Of a stretch of DNA of 64,000 nt, positions 8,842 to 17,751 are shown piece after piece. Below the pieces are notes generated by a model, which was given only the letters and a program-made list of their open reading frames with translations, was not told where the DNA came from and did no database searches. The DNA lies in the NCBI GenBank assembly GCA_964554875.1, contig CAZKQJ010000015.1:27274-91273 (forward strand). Reading direction: 5' to 3'. Position 1 is the first letter of the stretch; every line of letters begins with the position of its first letter. This stretch comes from Marispirochaeta sp964554875 (lineage in GTDB: Bacteria; Spirochaetota; Spirochaetia; JC444; Marispirochaetaceae). The position numbers were made by a program, and so were the translations under genes.

Positions 8842-10377
8842 ATGAAGCTCAGCCGGAAGATATCTCTTTTTATTATCCTCATACTGATTTTTACTGTTTT
8901 TATTACCTCCTTCTTTTTTCTCAGCCAGTGGCTCGACTCCCTCCGCTTTCAGATGCGCAGCCAGGCCATGGACCTGGCGGAAACCCTGAGCAGGGCGTCA
9001 CAGATCCGGGTGAACATCGGCAGCCCCAACGGAGACATTATCATACAGCGGGAGATGGAGCGGATCCGTCTGCATACCCGCATCCAGTCAATCCAGATTG
9101 TGAATGTCGAAGGACTCATCTACGCCCACTCCCTGGAGTCGGAAATTCGGAAAAAGACGGATAATCACCTGCTAATGACCGTCCTGGAAAGCGGTGAGGC
9201 AGCCAGACGGGAGGAACAAAGCCTGACCGCTCCTTCTTTTCAGGCAGCAGCCCCGATCTATCACCGGGGGATTCTCGCAGGCGCCGTGCTGGTGGAGCTT
9301 TTTTACGGACGGATTTACCAGGAAAACCGCCGCAACATCATGATAATCGCCGCAGTTGCCCTTTTTACCCTGGCCTGCGGGATTTTTCTGGCCCGGCTCC
9401 TGTCGACAAACATCAAGCAGAGTATCTTCGGTCTTGAACCGGTGGAGATAGCCCGCCTCCTTACCCAGCAGGATCTTATCCTTTCCAGCTTTGACCTGGG
9501 AGTGGTTTTTTCCAACCGGGACGGTTCGACGAGCATGATCAACCCCGCAGCGCGAAAACTTCTGGGGCTCTCACCGGAGGAGAAGGATTTCCGCATCGGT
9601 TCCCCCGGCGAAGGGCCCAGGGAGTACCAGAGCAGAAACGGACGGGTACTCCTTTGCCGCAGCTATCCGGTAATCGATCACCACAGAGAAGAAGCGGGAC
9701 GGGTGACCGTCTTTGAGGACCTGACGGAGGCCCGGCGACGGGCTGAAGAGCTTACCGGAATGCGCCAGCTGACCAGCGCCCTCAGGGCCCAGAACCATGA
9801 ATTCCTGAACAAGCTCCACAGCATTTCCGGCCTGATTCAATTGAAGGAGTACGACGAGGCCCTGCGCTTTATCTCCGATGCCGCGGGCCACCGGGGAGAG
9901 CTTACCGCGGTTCTGACCCGCCGGATACAGGAGCCTGCCATAGCGGGACTCCTGTTGTCAAAATACAACCGTGCAGCAGAGGCACGTATCGCCGTCACTA
10001 TCGACGAAGAATCATCTCTTTCATCATCGTCTCCTGTTATTTCTCCCCAGGACCTGTCCACCATCCTGGGAAACCTGCTGGAAAACGCTTACGAGGAACT
10101 CAGGGGAAAAGAGGGAGGAGAGATATTCATCGGTATCTACGAGGGGGAGAGTTCCCTGCAATGCTGCGTGGAAGATAACGGCCGGGGTATTCCCTCCCAT
10201 ATCCGGGAAAGCCTTTTTCAGCGGGGAGTATCCACCAAAGGGGAGTCCCGGGGAATCGGGCTTGCTCTTGTAAAGGAGATAATCGACCGTTTGGGCGGGA
10301 CGATTCAGATAGACGGAGTCCACGGCACCTCGGTGGACCTGGACATTCCCGCTTCGAAGGAGAAGCAGGCAAGATGA
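8842..10377 (+). CDS. DcuS/CitA-type sensor histidine kinase
   Basis: A 511-residue membrane kinase. ATG 8842 is favoured because GCGGGGA lies just upstream; an ATG at 8812 would add ten residues without a ribosome site. There is an N-terminal membrane helix, an extracytoplasmic sensor region of about 130 residues, a second helix (NIMIIAAVALFTLACGIFLA), a PAS-like domain and an SpoOB-type kinase core. The phosphoacceptor is His319 in QNHEFLNKLHSISG, the signature of the DcuS/CitA/DctS group, and the ATPase has NLLENAYEEL, EDNGRGIP and GIGLALVKEI. Family members sense C4-dicarboxylates or citrate outside the cell. Its stop overlaps the response regulator start (ATGA). Confidence 0.9.
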   Translation: MKLSRKISLFIILILIFTVFITSFFFLSQWLDSLRFQMRSQAMDLAETLSRASQIRVNIGSPNGDIIIQREMERIRLHTRIQSIQIVNVEGLIYAHSLESEIRKKTDNHLLMTVLESGEAARREEQSLTAPSFQAAAPIYHRGILAGAVLVELFYGRIYQENRRNIMIIAAVALFTLACGIFLARLLSTNIKQSIFGLEPVEIARLLTQQDLILSSFDLGVVFSNRDGSTSMINPAARKLLGLSPEEKDFRIGSPGEGPREYQSRNGRVLLCRSYPVIDHHREEAGRVTVFEDLTEARRRAEELTGMRQLTSALRAQNHEFLNKLHSISGLIQLKEYDEALRFISDAAGHRGELTAVLTRRIQEPAIAGLLLSKYNRAAEARIAVTIDEESSLSSSSPVISPQDLSTILGNLLENAYEELRGKEGGEIFIGIYEGESSLQCCVEDNGRGIPSHIRESLFQRGVSTKGESRGIGLALVKEIIDRLGGTIQIDGVHGTSVDLDIPASKEKQAR

Positions 10378-11057
10378 ATATCCTCATCCTGGAAGACGAT
10401 CCCATGGTCAGTTCCATAACCAGCCGCTTTCTGAGGCAGATAGACTCAGGGTTCCATCCCGTATGCGCCGGCACCATCGATGAGGCCCACAGGCTCTGCG
10501 AAGAACAAAAGTTCGATCTTATGCTTGTGGACGTCTACTTCCCTGATAAAACAGGGGTGGAGTTTCTCCAGAAAGAACGGGCACAGGGGAACCCTGCAGT
10601 GGCGATCATGATAACCGCGGACAAAACTCCCCATACGGTTGAGCAGACCCTGGCACTGGGAGCGGTGGACTATCTGATAAAACCCTTTGAGTTCCAGCGT
10701 TTCAGCGAAGCCGTCCTTCGGGCAAGGGAACGCATATCCAGGATTCATGGATCAGGGAGCTCAGACTTCGACCAGAGGCAGCTGGATAGTCTGATTATAC
10801 CGGAAAAGCGGAAACCGGCAGATTCGCTTCCGGAAAAAGGAATGGGAGCCCAGACCTACAGCATGGTAAAAGAGATTATAGAAAAACACGAAGACGACTT
10901 CAGTGCCCGGGACATCGCCGAAGAGGCAGGCCTTGCCAGGGTTACGGTGCGGCGCTACCTTGAGGGCATGCTCGCCGAAGGACTGCTTGAAATGTCTCCG
11001 GTCTACGGCCATGTGGGAAGGCCAATGCACCGGTACCGCAGGAGCCGGGAACAATGA
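10374..11057 (+). CDS. CitB/DcuR-family response regulator
   Basis: A 227-residue protein that starts in the stop of the kinase gene. It has a receiver domain with the acidic pair EDD near residue 7, phosphoacceptor Asp53 (MLVDVYFPD), a conserved Thr (MITAD) and Lys (LIKPFEF). A C-terminal winged-helix segment follows (FSARDIAEEAGLARVTVRRYLEGM, beginning near residue 176). This layout matches DcuR/CitB/DctR. It likely activates the flanking reductase genes in response to the ligand sensed by its partner kinase; this target is inferred from position only. Its stop overlaps the next reductase start. Confidence 0.9.
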   Translation: MNILILEDDPMVSSITSRFLRQIDSGFHPVCAGTIDEAHRLCEEQKFDLMLVDVYFPDKTGVEFLQKERAQGNPAVAIMITADKTPHTVEQTLALGAVDYLIKPFEFQRFSEAVLRARERISRIHGSGSSDFDQRQLDSLIIPEKRKPADSLPEKGMGAQTYSMVKEIIEKHEDDFSARDIAEEAGLARVTVRRYLEGMLAEGLLEMSPVYGHVGRPMHRYRRSREQ

Positions 11058-12463
11058 ACGTACGGAGGCTTTTGACTCCCCTGGCAGCAGGACTCCTCCT
11101 GGCGGGGATCTTCTTCCTTATGAGCCGGCCGGAAAAGTATGACGTGCTGGTCGTTGGCGCCGGGGCCGCCGGTCTTTTCGCCGCTCTGGAGGCAGAGGAA
11201 CAGGGTGCATCGGTCATGGTCATCGAAAAGATGCCCACCATCGGAGGCAACACCATCCGCGCGACAGGCGGTATGAACGCCGCCGAGTCTGAAATACAGG
11301 AAAAACTGAATATTGACGACAGCCTGGAATCCCACCTGAAGGATACCCTGCAGGCGGGGCACAGGACCAACGATTCCGTTCTGGCGAAGATACTTGTAGA
11401 GCAGGCCAGGGAAGCGGTAAGCCGTCTCCGGTCCCTTGGAGCGGATCTTGAAGACGTGGGCTACCTCGCCGGCCACAGTGCGCCGAGGACCCACCGGCCC
11501 ACCGGGGGAGCCCCCGTGGGAACCGAAATCATACGGGTCCTGAAAGATGCCCTCAAGAAAAGGAATATTCCCATTCGGCTGGAGACACGAATAATCAGTC
11601 TTATCAGGAAGAAAGGAGTCGTCCGGGGCGCTCTTGTGCGGGACAAGACCGGAAGAGAATACCGGATACTCAGCTCCGCTCTTGTTCTGGCTACCGGGGG
11701 TTACGGCGGCAGTCCCCGAACCTTCGTCCGCTACAATCCGGCCTTGACAGGATTCAATACCACCAACCATCCCGGTGCAACAGGGGATTACATCCCCCTG
11801 GCTGAAGAGATCGGCGCCCGACTGGTGGACATGGACCAGATCCAGGCCCATCCCACGGTGGAACCCGACCACGGAGTATTGATAACCGAGGCCCTGCGTG
11901 GAAACGGAGGAATCCTCGTTGACCTGATGGGGCGGCGCTTTACCGACGAGCTGGCCTTCCGGGATATTCTGAGCGCGAAGATTCTGGAGCGGCGTAACGG
12001 AATAGCCTATCTTATCTTCGATGACAAGGTCCGCAGGTCCCTTTCGGCGGCGGAAAACTATATTCACCGTAACCTGGTGGTCAGCGCGAATACCCCGGAA
12101 GAACTCGCCGGCAAACTGGGTATTGATCCGCCCCTCTTTTCCGCGGAACTTGAAAGCTACAACAGGGTGCACAGGTCCGGCGAAACAGACCTCTACGGCA
12201 GAAGCGGGATCAGCATAGCCCTGGAGACTCCCCCCTATTACGGCATAAAGGTCTCGCCGGGGGTACACTACTGTATGGGGGGCCTGGCTATCGACGATCG
12301 GACCCGGGTACTGAGGGACTCCGACGGAAAGCCGATCCCGGGCCTGTATGCTGCCGGAGAGTCCACGGGGGGCATTCACGGGAGCAACCGCCTGGGAGGC
12401 AACTCCCTTGCTGACGCGGTGATATTCGGACGCATTGCCGGCCGCGAGGCGGCGGGAAAATAA
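11054..12463 (+). CDS. Membrane-anchored fumarate-reductase-type flavoprotein lacking an FMN domain
   Basis: A 469-residue protein overlapping the response regulator stop by four bases. An N-terminal hydrophobic helix (residues 6-23) acts as a signal anchor, so the FAD domain is extracytoplasmic. The domain carries VVGAGAAGLFAA (about 33-44), TTNHPGATGD, YCMGGLAID and HGSNRLGGNSLADA, the same layout as the 572-residue reductase upstream. Unlike that protein it has no FMN_bind domain and no heme site, so it needs an outside electron donor; the FMN-bearing neighbour is a candidate. Together with the kinase and regulator it makes a reductase-sensor-regulator-reductase block. Confidence 0.85.
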   Translation: MNVRRLLTPLAAGLLLAGIFFLMSRPEKYDVLVVGAGAAGLFAALEAEEQGASVMVIEKMPTIGGNTIRATGGMNAAESEIQEKLNIDDSLESHLKDTLQAGHRTNDSVLAKILVEQAREAVSRLRSLGADLEDVGYLAGHSAPRTHRPTGGAPVGTEIIRVLKDALKKRNIPIRLETRIISLIRKKGVVRGALVRDKTGREYRILSSALVLATGGYGGSPRTFVRYNPALTGFNTTNHPGATGDYIPLAEEIGARLVDMDQIQAHPTVEPDHGVLITEALRGNGGILVDLMGRRFTDELAFRDILSAKILERRNGIAYLIFDDKVRRSLSAAENYIHRNLVVSANTPEELAGKLGIDPPLFSAELESYNRVHRSGETDLYGRSGISIALETPPYYGIKVSPGVHYCMGGLAIDDRTRVLRDSDGKPIPGLYAAGESTGGIHGSNRLGGNSLADAVIFGRIAGREAAGK

Positions 12464-12468
12464 ATAGG

Positions 12469-13965
12469 CTACTCTTCGGATGTGGCGTAGTCGAGGATAA
12501 TCTCCTTGGTCGCCTCATCCCGGGGCAGGTCGCAGGCAATCCGGCCGCCGGCAAGCACCAGGACACGATCGCACATGCCGAGGATCTCTTCGATTTCCGA
12601 GGAAATCAGAATAACCGAGGCGCCTTTGCCGACAAGATCGTTTATGGAGTTGTATATATCCACTTTGGCCGCGGCGTCCACTCCCCGGGTCGGTTCATCC
12701 ATTATGTAGATCCCCGCCCTGCACATGAAGGAACGGGACAGAAGCACCTTCTGCTGATTGCCTCCGGAATAGAAGCGCAATATGTCCTTGAACTGTCCCG
12801 GGACAATACCCAGACGCCGGATATATTCCCCCGTAAGCTGGCGCATGTAGAGCTCGTTCAAAGCCAGGCTGTTCAGAAAGCGCGGCAGGGTCGCGATAGT
12901 CAGATTGGTTATCAGGTTCAGGGGTGGAAATATGCCGTTCTCCGACCGGTTTTCCGGCACCAGGATTACCCCGTGCTGCATGGCATCAAGGGGATGATTG
13001 AAGCTGACCTGCTTTCCGTGAAGAAGTATCTCTCCCCCGGTAAATTGGGCAAGACCGAAAAGGCAGTTGCTTAACAGTGTTCTTCCGGAACCCATAAGCC
13101 CGGTTATCCCAAGAATTTCCTGTTTGCGCAGGGAAAAGGATACGGAATGGAGTATCGGTTCGCTGGAGAGCCCTTTTACCTCCAGAATCGTCCCGCCGGG
13201 GTGCAGGGATAGGCGGGGATAGCGTTCCCGGTGGGGGTCCTCGATCATCATCCCCACCAGGGTGCTTTTGTCGATCTCGTTGACCCGGCTGGTTGATACG
13301 ATCCGGCCCTTGTGAATTACCGTAACCCTGTCTCCCACCCGTTTTATCTCGTCCATCCTGTGGGAAATGTAGAAAACCCCCTCCACCCGCTCTTTTAACT
13401 CCTCGAGTATCGTGAAAAAGAGGTTTCGCTCGATCTCCCCCATGGCAGCGGTGGGCTCGTCGAAAATTACAACCTCCGCTCCGGAAACATAGGCTTTTAC
13501 CGCCGAAAGAAGCTGTCGTTCCGCGTAGCCCAGGCGGTTTACCCGCATGCCCGGATTAAAGTCGATGCCGAAGTACCTCAGAAGCTCCGCGCATTCGAGT
13601 TCGGTACGGGCCCGGCTGAAGTAACGGCACAGACGCCCCTCCCGGGCATAACGGTCAAAGAAAACATTCTCCGCCACACTCAGATTTCCGAAAAGCTGAT
13701 TGTCCTGGTGCTGATAGAAAATTCCCCCCTTGCGGGCGGCATGGAAGGATTCAAACTCAATCTCCTCGCCCTTCAGACGAATGGAACCGGAATCCCGTGA
13801 ATAGAGGCCGCTTACGATCTTCATAAGAGCCGATTTGCCGGAACCGTTCTCCCCTATTATTACGTGGACCTCCCCCGGAAGCAGATCCAGATTAATGGAG
13901 TCCAGAAGAAACTCGTTGTCGAAGTTCTTACTGATATTTTCCAGTACCAGCAGCGGAGAACTCAC
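12469..13965 (-). CDS. RbsA/MglA-type sugar ABC transporter ATP-binding protein (orphan)
   Basis: A 498-residue fused double ATPase starting GTG at 13965, three bases after the DeoR gene stop. The first half has Walker A GENGSGKSALM (about 38-48) and Walker B VVIFDEPTAAM. The second half has the degenerate P-loop GLMGSGRTLL typical of RbsA, then YSGGNQQKVLLSR and YIMDEPTRGVDAAAK. Both halves look functional by this family's standards. No permease or binding protein accompanies it on this strand, so it may share the GguB permease encoded divergently nearby, or serve a distant system. It is co-transcribed with a DeoR repressor. Confidence 0.88.
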   Translation of the reverse strand: MSSPLLVLENISKNFDNEFLLDSINLDLLPGEVHVIIGENGSGKSALMKIVSGLYSRDSGSIRLKGEEIEFESFHAARKGGIFYQHQDNQLFGNLSVAENVFFDRYAREGRLCRYFSRARTELECAELLRYFGIDFNPGMRVNRLGYAERQLLSAVKAYVSGAEVVIFDEPTAAMGEIERNLFFTILEELKERVEGVFYISHRMDEIKRVGDRVTVIHKGRIVSTSRVNEIDKSTLVGMMIEDPHRERYPRLSLHPGGTILEVKGLSSEPILHSVSFSLRKQEILGITGLMGSGRTLLSNCLFGLAQFTGGEILLHGKQVSFNHPLDAMQHGVILVPENRSENGIFPPLNLITNLTIATLPRFLNSLALNELYMRQLTGEYIRRLGIVPGQFKDILRFYSGGNQQKVLLSRSFMCRAGIYIMDEPTRGVDAAAKVDIYNSINDLVGKGASVILISSEIEEILGMCDRVLVLAGGRIACDLPRDEATKEIILDYATSEE

Positions 13966-13968
13966 CGT

Positions 13969-14748
13969 CTATACCCTACCCTCAAAAACATTGATGGAAG
14001 TATGCAGCTGGATGTTGCGCACAAAAATCTGCTGCTTATACTCGTCGGAGATGGAGGGGTTTGTTATGACCTTGTCCGCAAGCTTCAGGCTTCCCAGGCG
14101 AAAAAAGGCGTTGCGGCCGAAATTTTCACCCATACACAGAAAGATCTTTTCTTCCGCCGACTCCATGGCCGCCTCGATGAGCTCCGCTTTTTCATGGCTG
14201 GCGACGCTTACCTCCAGATTCTCGCCGATTCCTTCCACCTCGGCGAAGAGCCGGTTCACGTGAAAGCGGCGCAGGTTGGCCACCGAGAGGGAACCATAGA
14301 GGGACCTGCCGTCATCCGCCACGTCTCCCCCCAGAAGCACAACCCGGTTGGAGGGCTGCCGGGCGATTTCGGTAGCGACAGGGATATAGTTTGTAAGCAC
14401 CGTAATTCCGTTCCTTTCTACAATGCGCCGGGCAATACAGTCACAGATATCACCCCCGGTCAGCATAATGACGTCCCCGTCCTCGATCATGTTCAGGGCG
14501 ACGGAGGCGATCTCCCGGGAGTCCCTGGATACATCGGCGGTCGGCTCCGGCTGGACGGATTCCTCGATCTCCCGCAGAACAGCGCCGCCGTGGGTACGGG
14601 TCAAAACACCGTCGCGCTCCAGTTTTTCCAGGTCCCGTCGGATGGTCACCTCCGAAACATTGAGCATGGAGCTCAGGGCATGGACCTCCACCTGGCGGTT
14701 TTCCCTGAGAAAGTTCTTTATAATCCGGGTGCGTTCAACAGCAAACAT
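13969..14748 (-). CDS. DeoR-family sugar-responsive transcriptional regulator
   Basis: A 259-residue protein. ATG 14748 is chosen because the family N-terminus normally begins about there (MFAVERTRIIKNFLRE...); an upstream TTG at 14841 would add 31 unusual residues. The helix-turn-helix VHALSSMLNVSEVTIRRDL is followed by EKDGV-like wing residues (LERDGVLTRTHGGAV), the DeoR hallmark. The C-terminal DeoRC domain holds TGGDICDCIA, VLTNYIPVA and VLLGGD, which usually bind a sugar phosphate. It is divergent from the ChvE-GguAB genes and probably represses them by binding the palindrome at 14891-14919. Confidence 0.85.
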   Translation of the reverse strand: MFAVERTRIIKNFLRENRQVEVHALSSMLNVSEVTIRRDLEKLERDGVLTRTHGGAVLREIEESVQPEPTADVSRDSREIASVALNMIEDGDVIMLTGGDICDCIARRIVERNGITVLTNYIPVATEIARQPSNRVVLLGGDVADDGRSLYGSLSVANLRRFHVNRLFAEVEGIGENLEVSVASHEKAELIEAAMESAEEKIFLCMGENFGRNAFFRLGSLKLADKVITNPSISDEYKQQIFVRNIQLHTSINVFEGRV

Positions 14749-14850
14749 GACAAACTGTTCATAACTATACGGGATTGAAGCGTCCTTGACAATCAAAATC
14801 TCATCATCCACAAATAAGCGAAAAGAAACGATAAAGATCAAAACTTTTTA

Positions 14851-14879
14851 TTGACGTCCCACCAAAGCAATGGTACGAT
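14851..14879 (+). promoter_or_regulatory. Sigma-70 promoter for the chvE-gguAB operon
   Basis: A -35 box TTGACG (14851-14856), a 17-base spacer and a -10 box TACGAT (14874-14879). Transcription would start near 14886, giving a leader of about 130 bases before the substrate-binding protein gene. Confidence 0.7.
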
Positions 14880-14890
14880 TTACACATATT

Positions 14891-14919
14891 CGCAAGCAAA
14901 CGAACATCGTTTGTGAGCG
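14891..14919. promoter_or_regulatory. Palindromic operator candidate
   Basis: CAAACGA (14897-14903), three bases, then its exact complement TCGTTTG (14907-14913). The symmetry extends to outer CGC/GCG triplets at 14891 and 14917. It sits just after the predicted -10 box, where a bound repressor would block transcription start. The divergent DeoR regulator is the natural candidate protein. Confidence 0.6.
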
Positions 14920-15018
14920 TTTTTTTATTACATCTGTGCGTGAACGTACACATGAGATCATACTGTCGATCCTGTGATCGATGGATTATGATACTACTTT
15001 CTTACAAAAGGAGTTTTT

Positions 15019-16089
15019 ATGAAACGAATTGTACAGGCACTGACAATTCTCGCCATCATCGGCCTTGCGGCTTCGATGCTTGTGGCGGAAGGACAGAAGG
15101 AAGGGGATCAGAAGGTTGTAGGTATCGCCATGCCGACCCAGTCTTCCCAGCGGTGGATCCAGGACGGCGGCAACATGAAGAAGATCCTCGAGGAACGGGG
15201 TTACAAGGTCGACCTGCAGTACGCCGAAGACAACATCGACGCTCAGGTAAACCAGCTCGAGAACATGATCGTCAAGGGCGCTGATGTTCTGGTAATAGCC
15301 TCCATCGACGGCGAATCCCTGACCAATGTACTGGACAAAGCCGCGGCCCAGGATATCCCGGTTATCGCGTATGACCGTCTCATCCGCAACTCCCCCCATG
15401 TCAGCTACTACGCCACCTTCGACAACTTCCTCGTGGGCGTTCTGCAGGGGGACTACATTGTAGAGAGTCTGGGACTTAAAAACGGCAAGGGACCTTACAA
15501 CATCGAAATCTTTGCCGGATCCCCCGACGACAACAATGCATACTTTTTCTTTGACGGCGCCATGTCGAGGCTTCAGCCCTACATTGACAAGGGCCAGCTT
15601 GTAATCCGCAGCGGTCAGACGGAATTCGACCAGGTTGCCACCCTGCGCTGGGACGGCGCGACCGCGCAGCAGCGCATGGACAACATCCTAACCGCCCACT
15701 ACTCCGGCGCCAATGTGGATGCAGTCCTCTCCCCCTACGACGGAATATCCATCGGTATCCTCTCTTCCCTCAAGAGCGTCGGTTACGGCAGCTCCAAGCC
15801 GATGCCCGTTGTAACCGGTCAGGACGCAGAGCTTCCTTCAGTTAAATCCATCCTGGCGGGCGAGCAGGCCCAGACCGTCTTTAAGGACACCCGGGTCCTG
15901 GCACAGCGTGCTGCCGATATGGTCGACGCCGTACTTCAGGGCAAGAAAGCCGAGGTCAACGACACCAAAACCTACGACAACGGGGTAAAGGTTGTTCCCT
16001 CATACCTGGAAGAGCCTGTATCTGTGGACAAGAGCAACTGGGAAAAAGCCCTTATTGCAACCGGATACTACACCAAGGACATGTTCTAA
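15019..16089 (+). CDS. chvE: ChvE-like multiple-sugar-binding periplasmic protein
   Basis: A 356-residue exported protein with AAAAGGAG eight bases before ATG 15019. A signal peptide (about 1-23, ending SMLVA) is followed by mature EGQKEGDQ and a type I sugar-binding fold: VVGIAMPTQSSQRW, then DVLVIASIDGESL, IPVIAYDRLIRNS, and VVTGQDAELPSVKSI near the hinge. This order and wording match ChvE/GguAB-associated receptors for monosaccharides such as glucose, galactose, arabinose or xylose. It delivers sugar to GguB. A strong hairpin after the stop probably keeps its message more abundant than the downstream genes. Confidence 0.88.
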   Translation: MKRIVQALTILAIIGLAASMLVAEGQKEGDQKVVGIAMPTQSSQRWIQDGGNMKKILEERGYKVDLQYAEDNIDAQVNQLENMIVKGADVLVIASIDGESLTNVLDKAAAQDIPVIAYDRLIRNSPHVSYYATFDNFLVGVLQGDYIVESLGLKNGKGPYNIEIFAGSPDDNNAYFFFDGAMSRLQPYIDKGQLVIRSGQTEFDQVATLRWDGATAQQRMDNILTAHYSGANVDAVLSPYDGISIGILSSLKSVGYGSSKPMPVVTGQDAELPSVKSILAGEQAQTVFKDTRVLAQRAADMVDAVLQGKKAEVNDTKTYDNGVKVVPSYLEEPVSVDKSNWEKALIATGYYTKDMF

Positions 16090-16110
16090 AAAACGAATCC
16101 GAGAATAGAA

Positions 16111-16133
16111 CCGGCGGCGCAAGCCGCCGGTTT
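16111..16133 (+). terminator. Intra-operon stem-loop after chvE
   Basis: CCGGCGGC (16111-16118), loop GCAA, GCCGCCGG (16123-16130), then TTTC. The perfect eight-base stem and short T-tract suggest partial termination or 3' end stabilisation between the binding protein and the ATPase. Confidence 0.65.
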
Positions 16134-16179
16134 CACTGTATACTATTTCCGGATAGACCCGGAATCACAAGGCAATAAT

Positions 16180-17751
16180 ATGGCTGATATTCATCTGGAA
16201 ATGCGCCGGATAACCAAGAGGTTTCCCGGCATAACCGCCCTTGATCAGGTAACGATGCAGGTCAACAATAAAGAGATCCATGCCCTGGTGGGAGAAAACG
16301 GCGCCGGCAAGTCCACCCTCATGAAAGTCCTGAGCGGTGTCTATCCCTATGGAAGCTATGAGGGCGAGATTTTCCTTAACGGGGAAGAGTGCCGCTTCAA
16401 GGATATCCGGGAAAGTGAACGCCTGGGCATCGTTATAATTCACCAGGAGCTGGCCCTTATTCCCTACCTTTCTATCGCGGAAAATATCTTTCTTGGCAAC
16501 GAACAGGCAAGAAACAGTATAATAGACTGGTTCAAGACATCCTCCCGGGCCCGGGAACTCCTTGCAACTGTCGGGCTGGATGAAAACCCGGCCACCCTTG
16601 TGGGAAACATCGGCGTGGGAAAACAGCAGCTTGTAGAGATTGCCAAGGCCCTGGCAAAGAATGTCAAGCTGCTCATCCTGGACGAGCCCACCGCCGCCCT
16701 GAACGACCGGGAGAGCAACCAGCTCCTTGATCTGCTTATCCAGCTCAAGAGCGAAGGGATTACATCAATTCTGATCTCCCATAAACTGAAAGAGGTCGAG
16801 AAGGTCGCCGACACTATTACAGTTATCCGGGACGGCAAAGTCATCGACAATCTTACAAAAGGCAGGGATGAGATTGACGAAGACCGTATTATAAAAAGCA
16901 TGGTGGGCAGAGAACTGACAAACCGCTTTCCCGACCGGGAAGCAGACATAGGTGAGACCGTACTGGATGTCAGGGACTGGAGCTTCTATCATCCCCAGCA
17001 CGAAAACAGGCTGGTCATAAACCGGGCCAACTTTCATGTAAAAAAAGGTGAGGTTGTGGGCTTTGCGGGTCTCATGGGGGCAGGACGTACCGAACTGGTA
17101 ATGAGCCTCTTCGGAAAGTCCTATGGAAAACGACACAGCGGGCGGATCCTGCTGAAGGGAAACGAAATTGTCATGAACAGCGTAAGCGACGCCATCGAGA
17201 ACGGCATAGCCTACGTAACGGAAGACCGGAAAGGCTACGGGCTTATTCTTATCGAAGACATTCGCCGGAATCTTACCCTCCCTTCTCTCGGGAACCTGAG
17301 CAGCAGCGGTGTGGTCAACTCCTCGGAGGAGGTTCTTTCAGCGGAGAAATACCGGAAAAAGATCACCATAAAATGCTCCGGGATAGACCAGAATGTCGAT
17401 AATCTTTCCGGGGGCAACCAGCAGAAGGTCGTGCTTGGTAAATGGATCATGCTGGAACCGGATGTTCTTATCCTGGACGAACCGACCAGGGGAATCGACG
17501 TGGGCGCCAAGTTCGAGATATACCAGATAATCAATCAGCTGGCCGCGGAAGGAAAATCGATCATAATGATCTCTTCGGAAATGCCCGAGCTCCTCGGCAT
17601 GTGCGACCGCATCTACGTTGTTGACCGCGGAGAGATCGCCGGAGAACTGGACAGGCAGCAAGCCAGCCAGGAAAGCATTATGAAGATCATCATGAACCAT
17701 CAAAAACAGAGCAAGGAAATAAGCCATGGACAGCCTCAAACAGTACTTTAA
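16180..17751 (+). CDS. gguA: GguA/MmsA-like sugar ABC transporter ATP-binding protein
   Basis: A 523-residue double ATPase. The first half has Walker A GENGAGKSTLM (38-48), signature-region VGKQQLVEIAKAL and Walker B LLILDEPTAAL. The second half has GLMGAGRTEL, LSGGNQQKVVLGKW and VLILDEPTRGIDVGAKFEI. The stretch after the first P-loop (SGVYPYGSYEGEI) is characteristic of GguA/MmsA/XylG rather than RbsA. It powers sugar import with the ChvE-like receptor upstream and the permease downstream, whose start overlaps it by 26 bases. It is cytoplasmic and membrane-associated. Confidence 0.9.
   Translation: MADIHLEMRRITKRFPGITALDQVTMQVNNKEIHALVGENGAGKSTLMKVLSGVYPYGSYEGEIFLNGEECRFKDIRESERLGIVIIHQELALIPYLSIAENIFLGNEQARNSIIDWFKTSSRARELLATVGLDENPATLVGNIGVGKQQLVEIAKALAKNVKLLILDEPTAALNDRESNQLLDLLIQLKSEGITSILISHKLKEVEKVADTITVIRDGKVIDNLTKGRDEIDEDRIIKSMVGRELTNRFPDREADIGETVLDVRDWSFYHPQHENRLVINRANFHVKKGEVVGFAGLMGAGRTELVMSLFGKSYGKRHSGRILLKGNEIVMNSVSDAIENGIAYVTEDRKGYGLILIEDIRRNLTLPSLGNLSSSGVVNSSEEVLSAEKYRKKITIKCSGIDQNVDNLSGGNQQKVVLGKWIMLEPDVLILDEPTRGIDVGAKFEIYQIINQLAAEGKSIIMISSEMPELLGMCDRIYVVDRGEIAGELDRQQASQESIMKIIMNHQKQSKEISHGQPQTVL

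Noticed and set aside
11003..12379. Long open frame antisense to the membrane-anchored reductase
   Set aside because: It has no recognisable domain and its codon pattern is a mirror of the real gene; the sense frame has clear FAD motifs.
16111..16133. Hairpin after chvE read as a full operon terminator
   Set aside because: The T-tract is short, and the ATPase and permease that complete the transporter follow directly; partial attenuation fits better.
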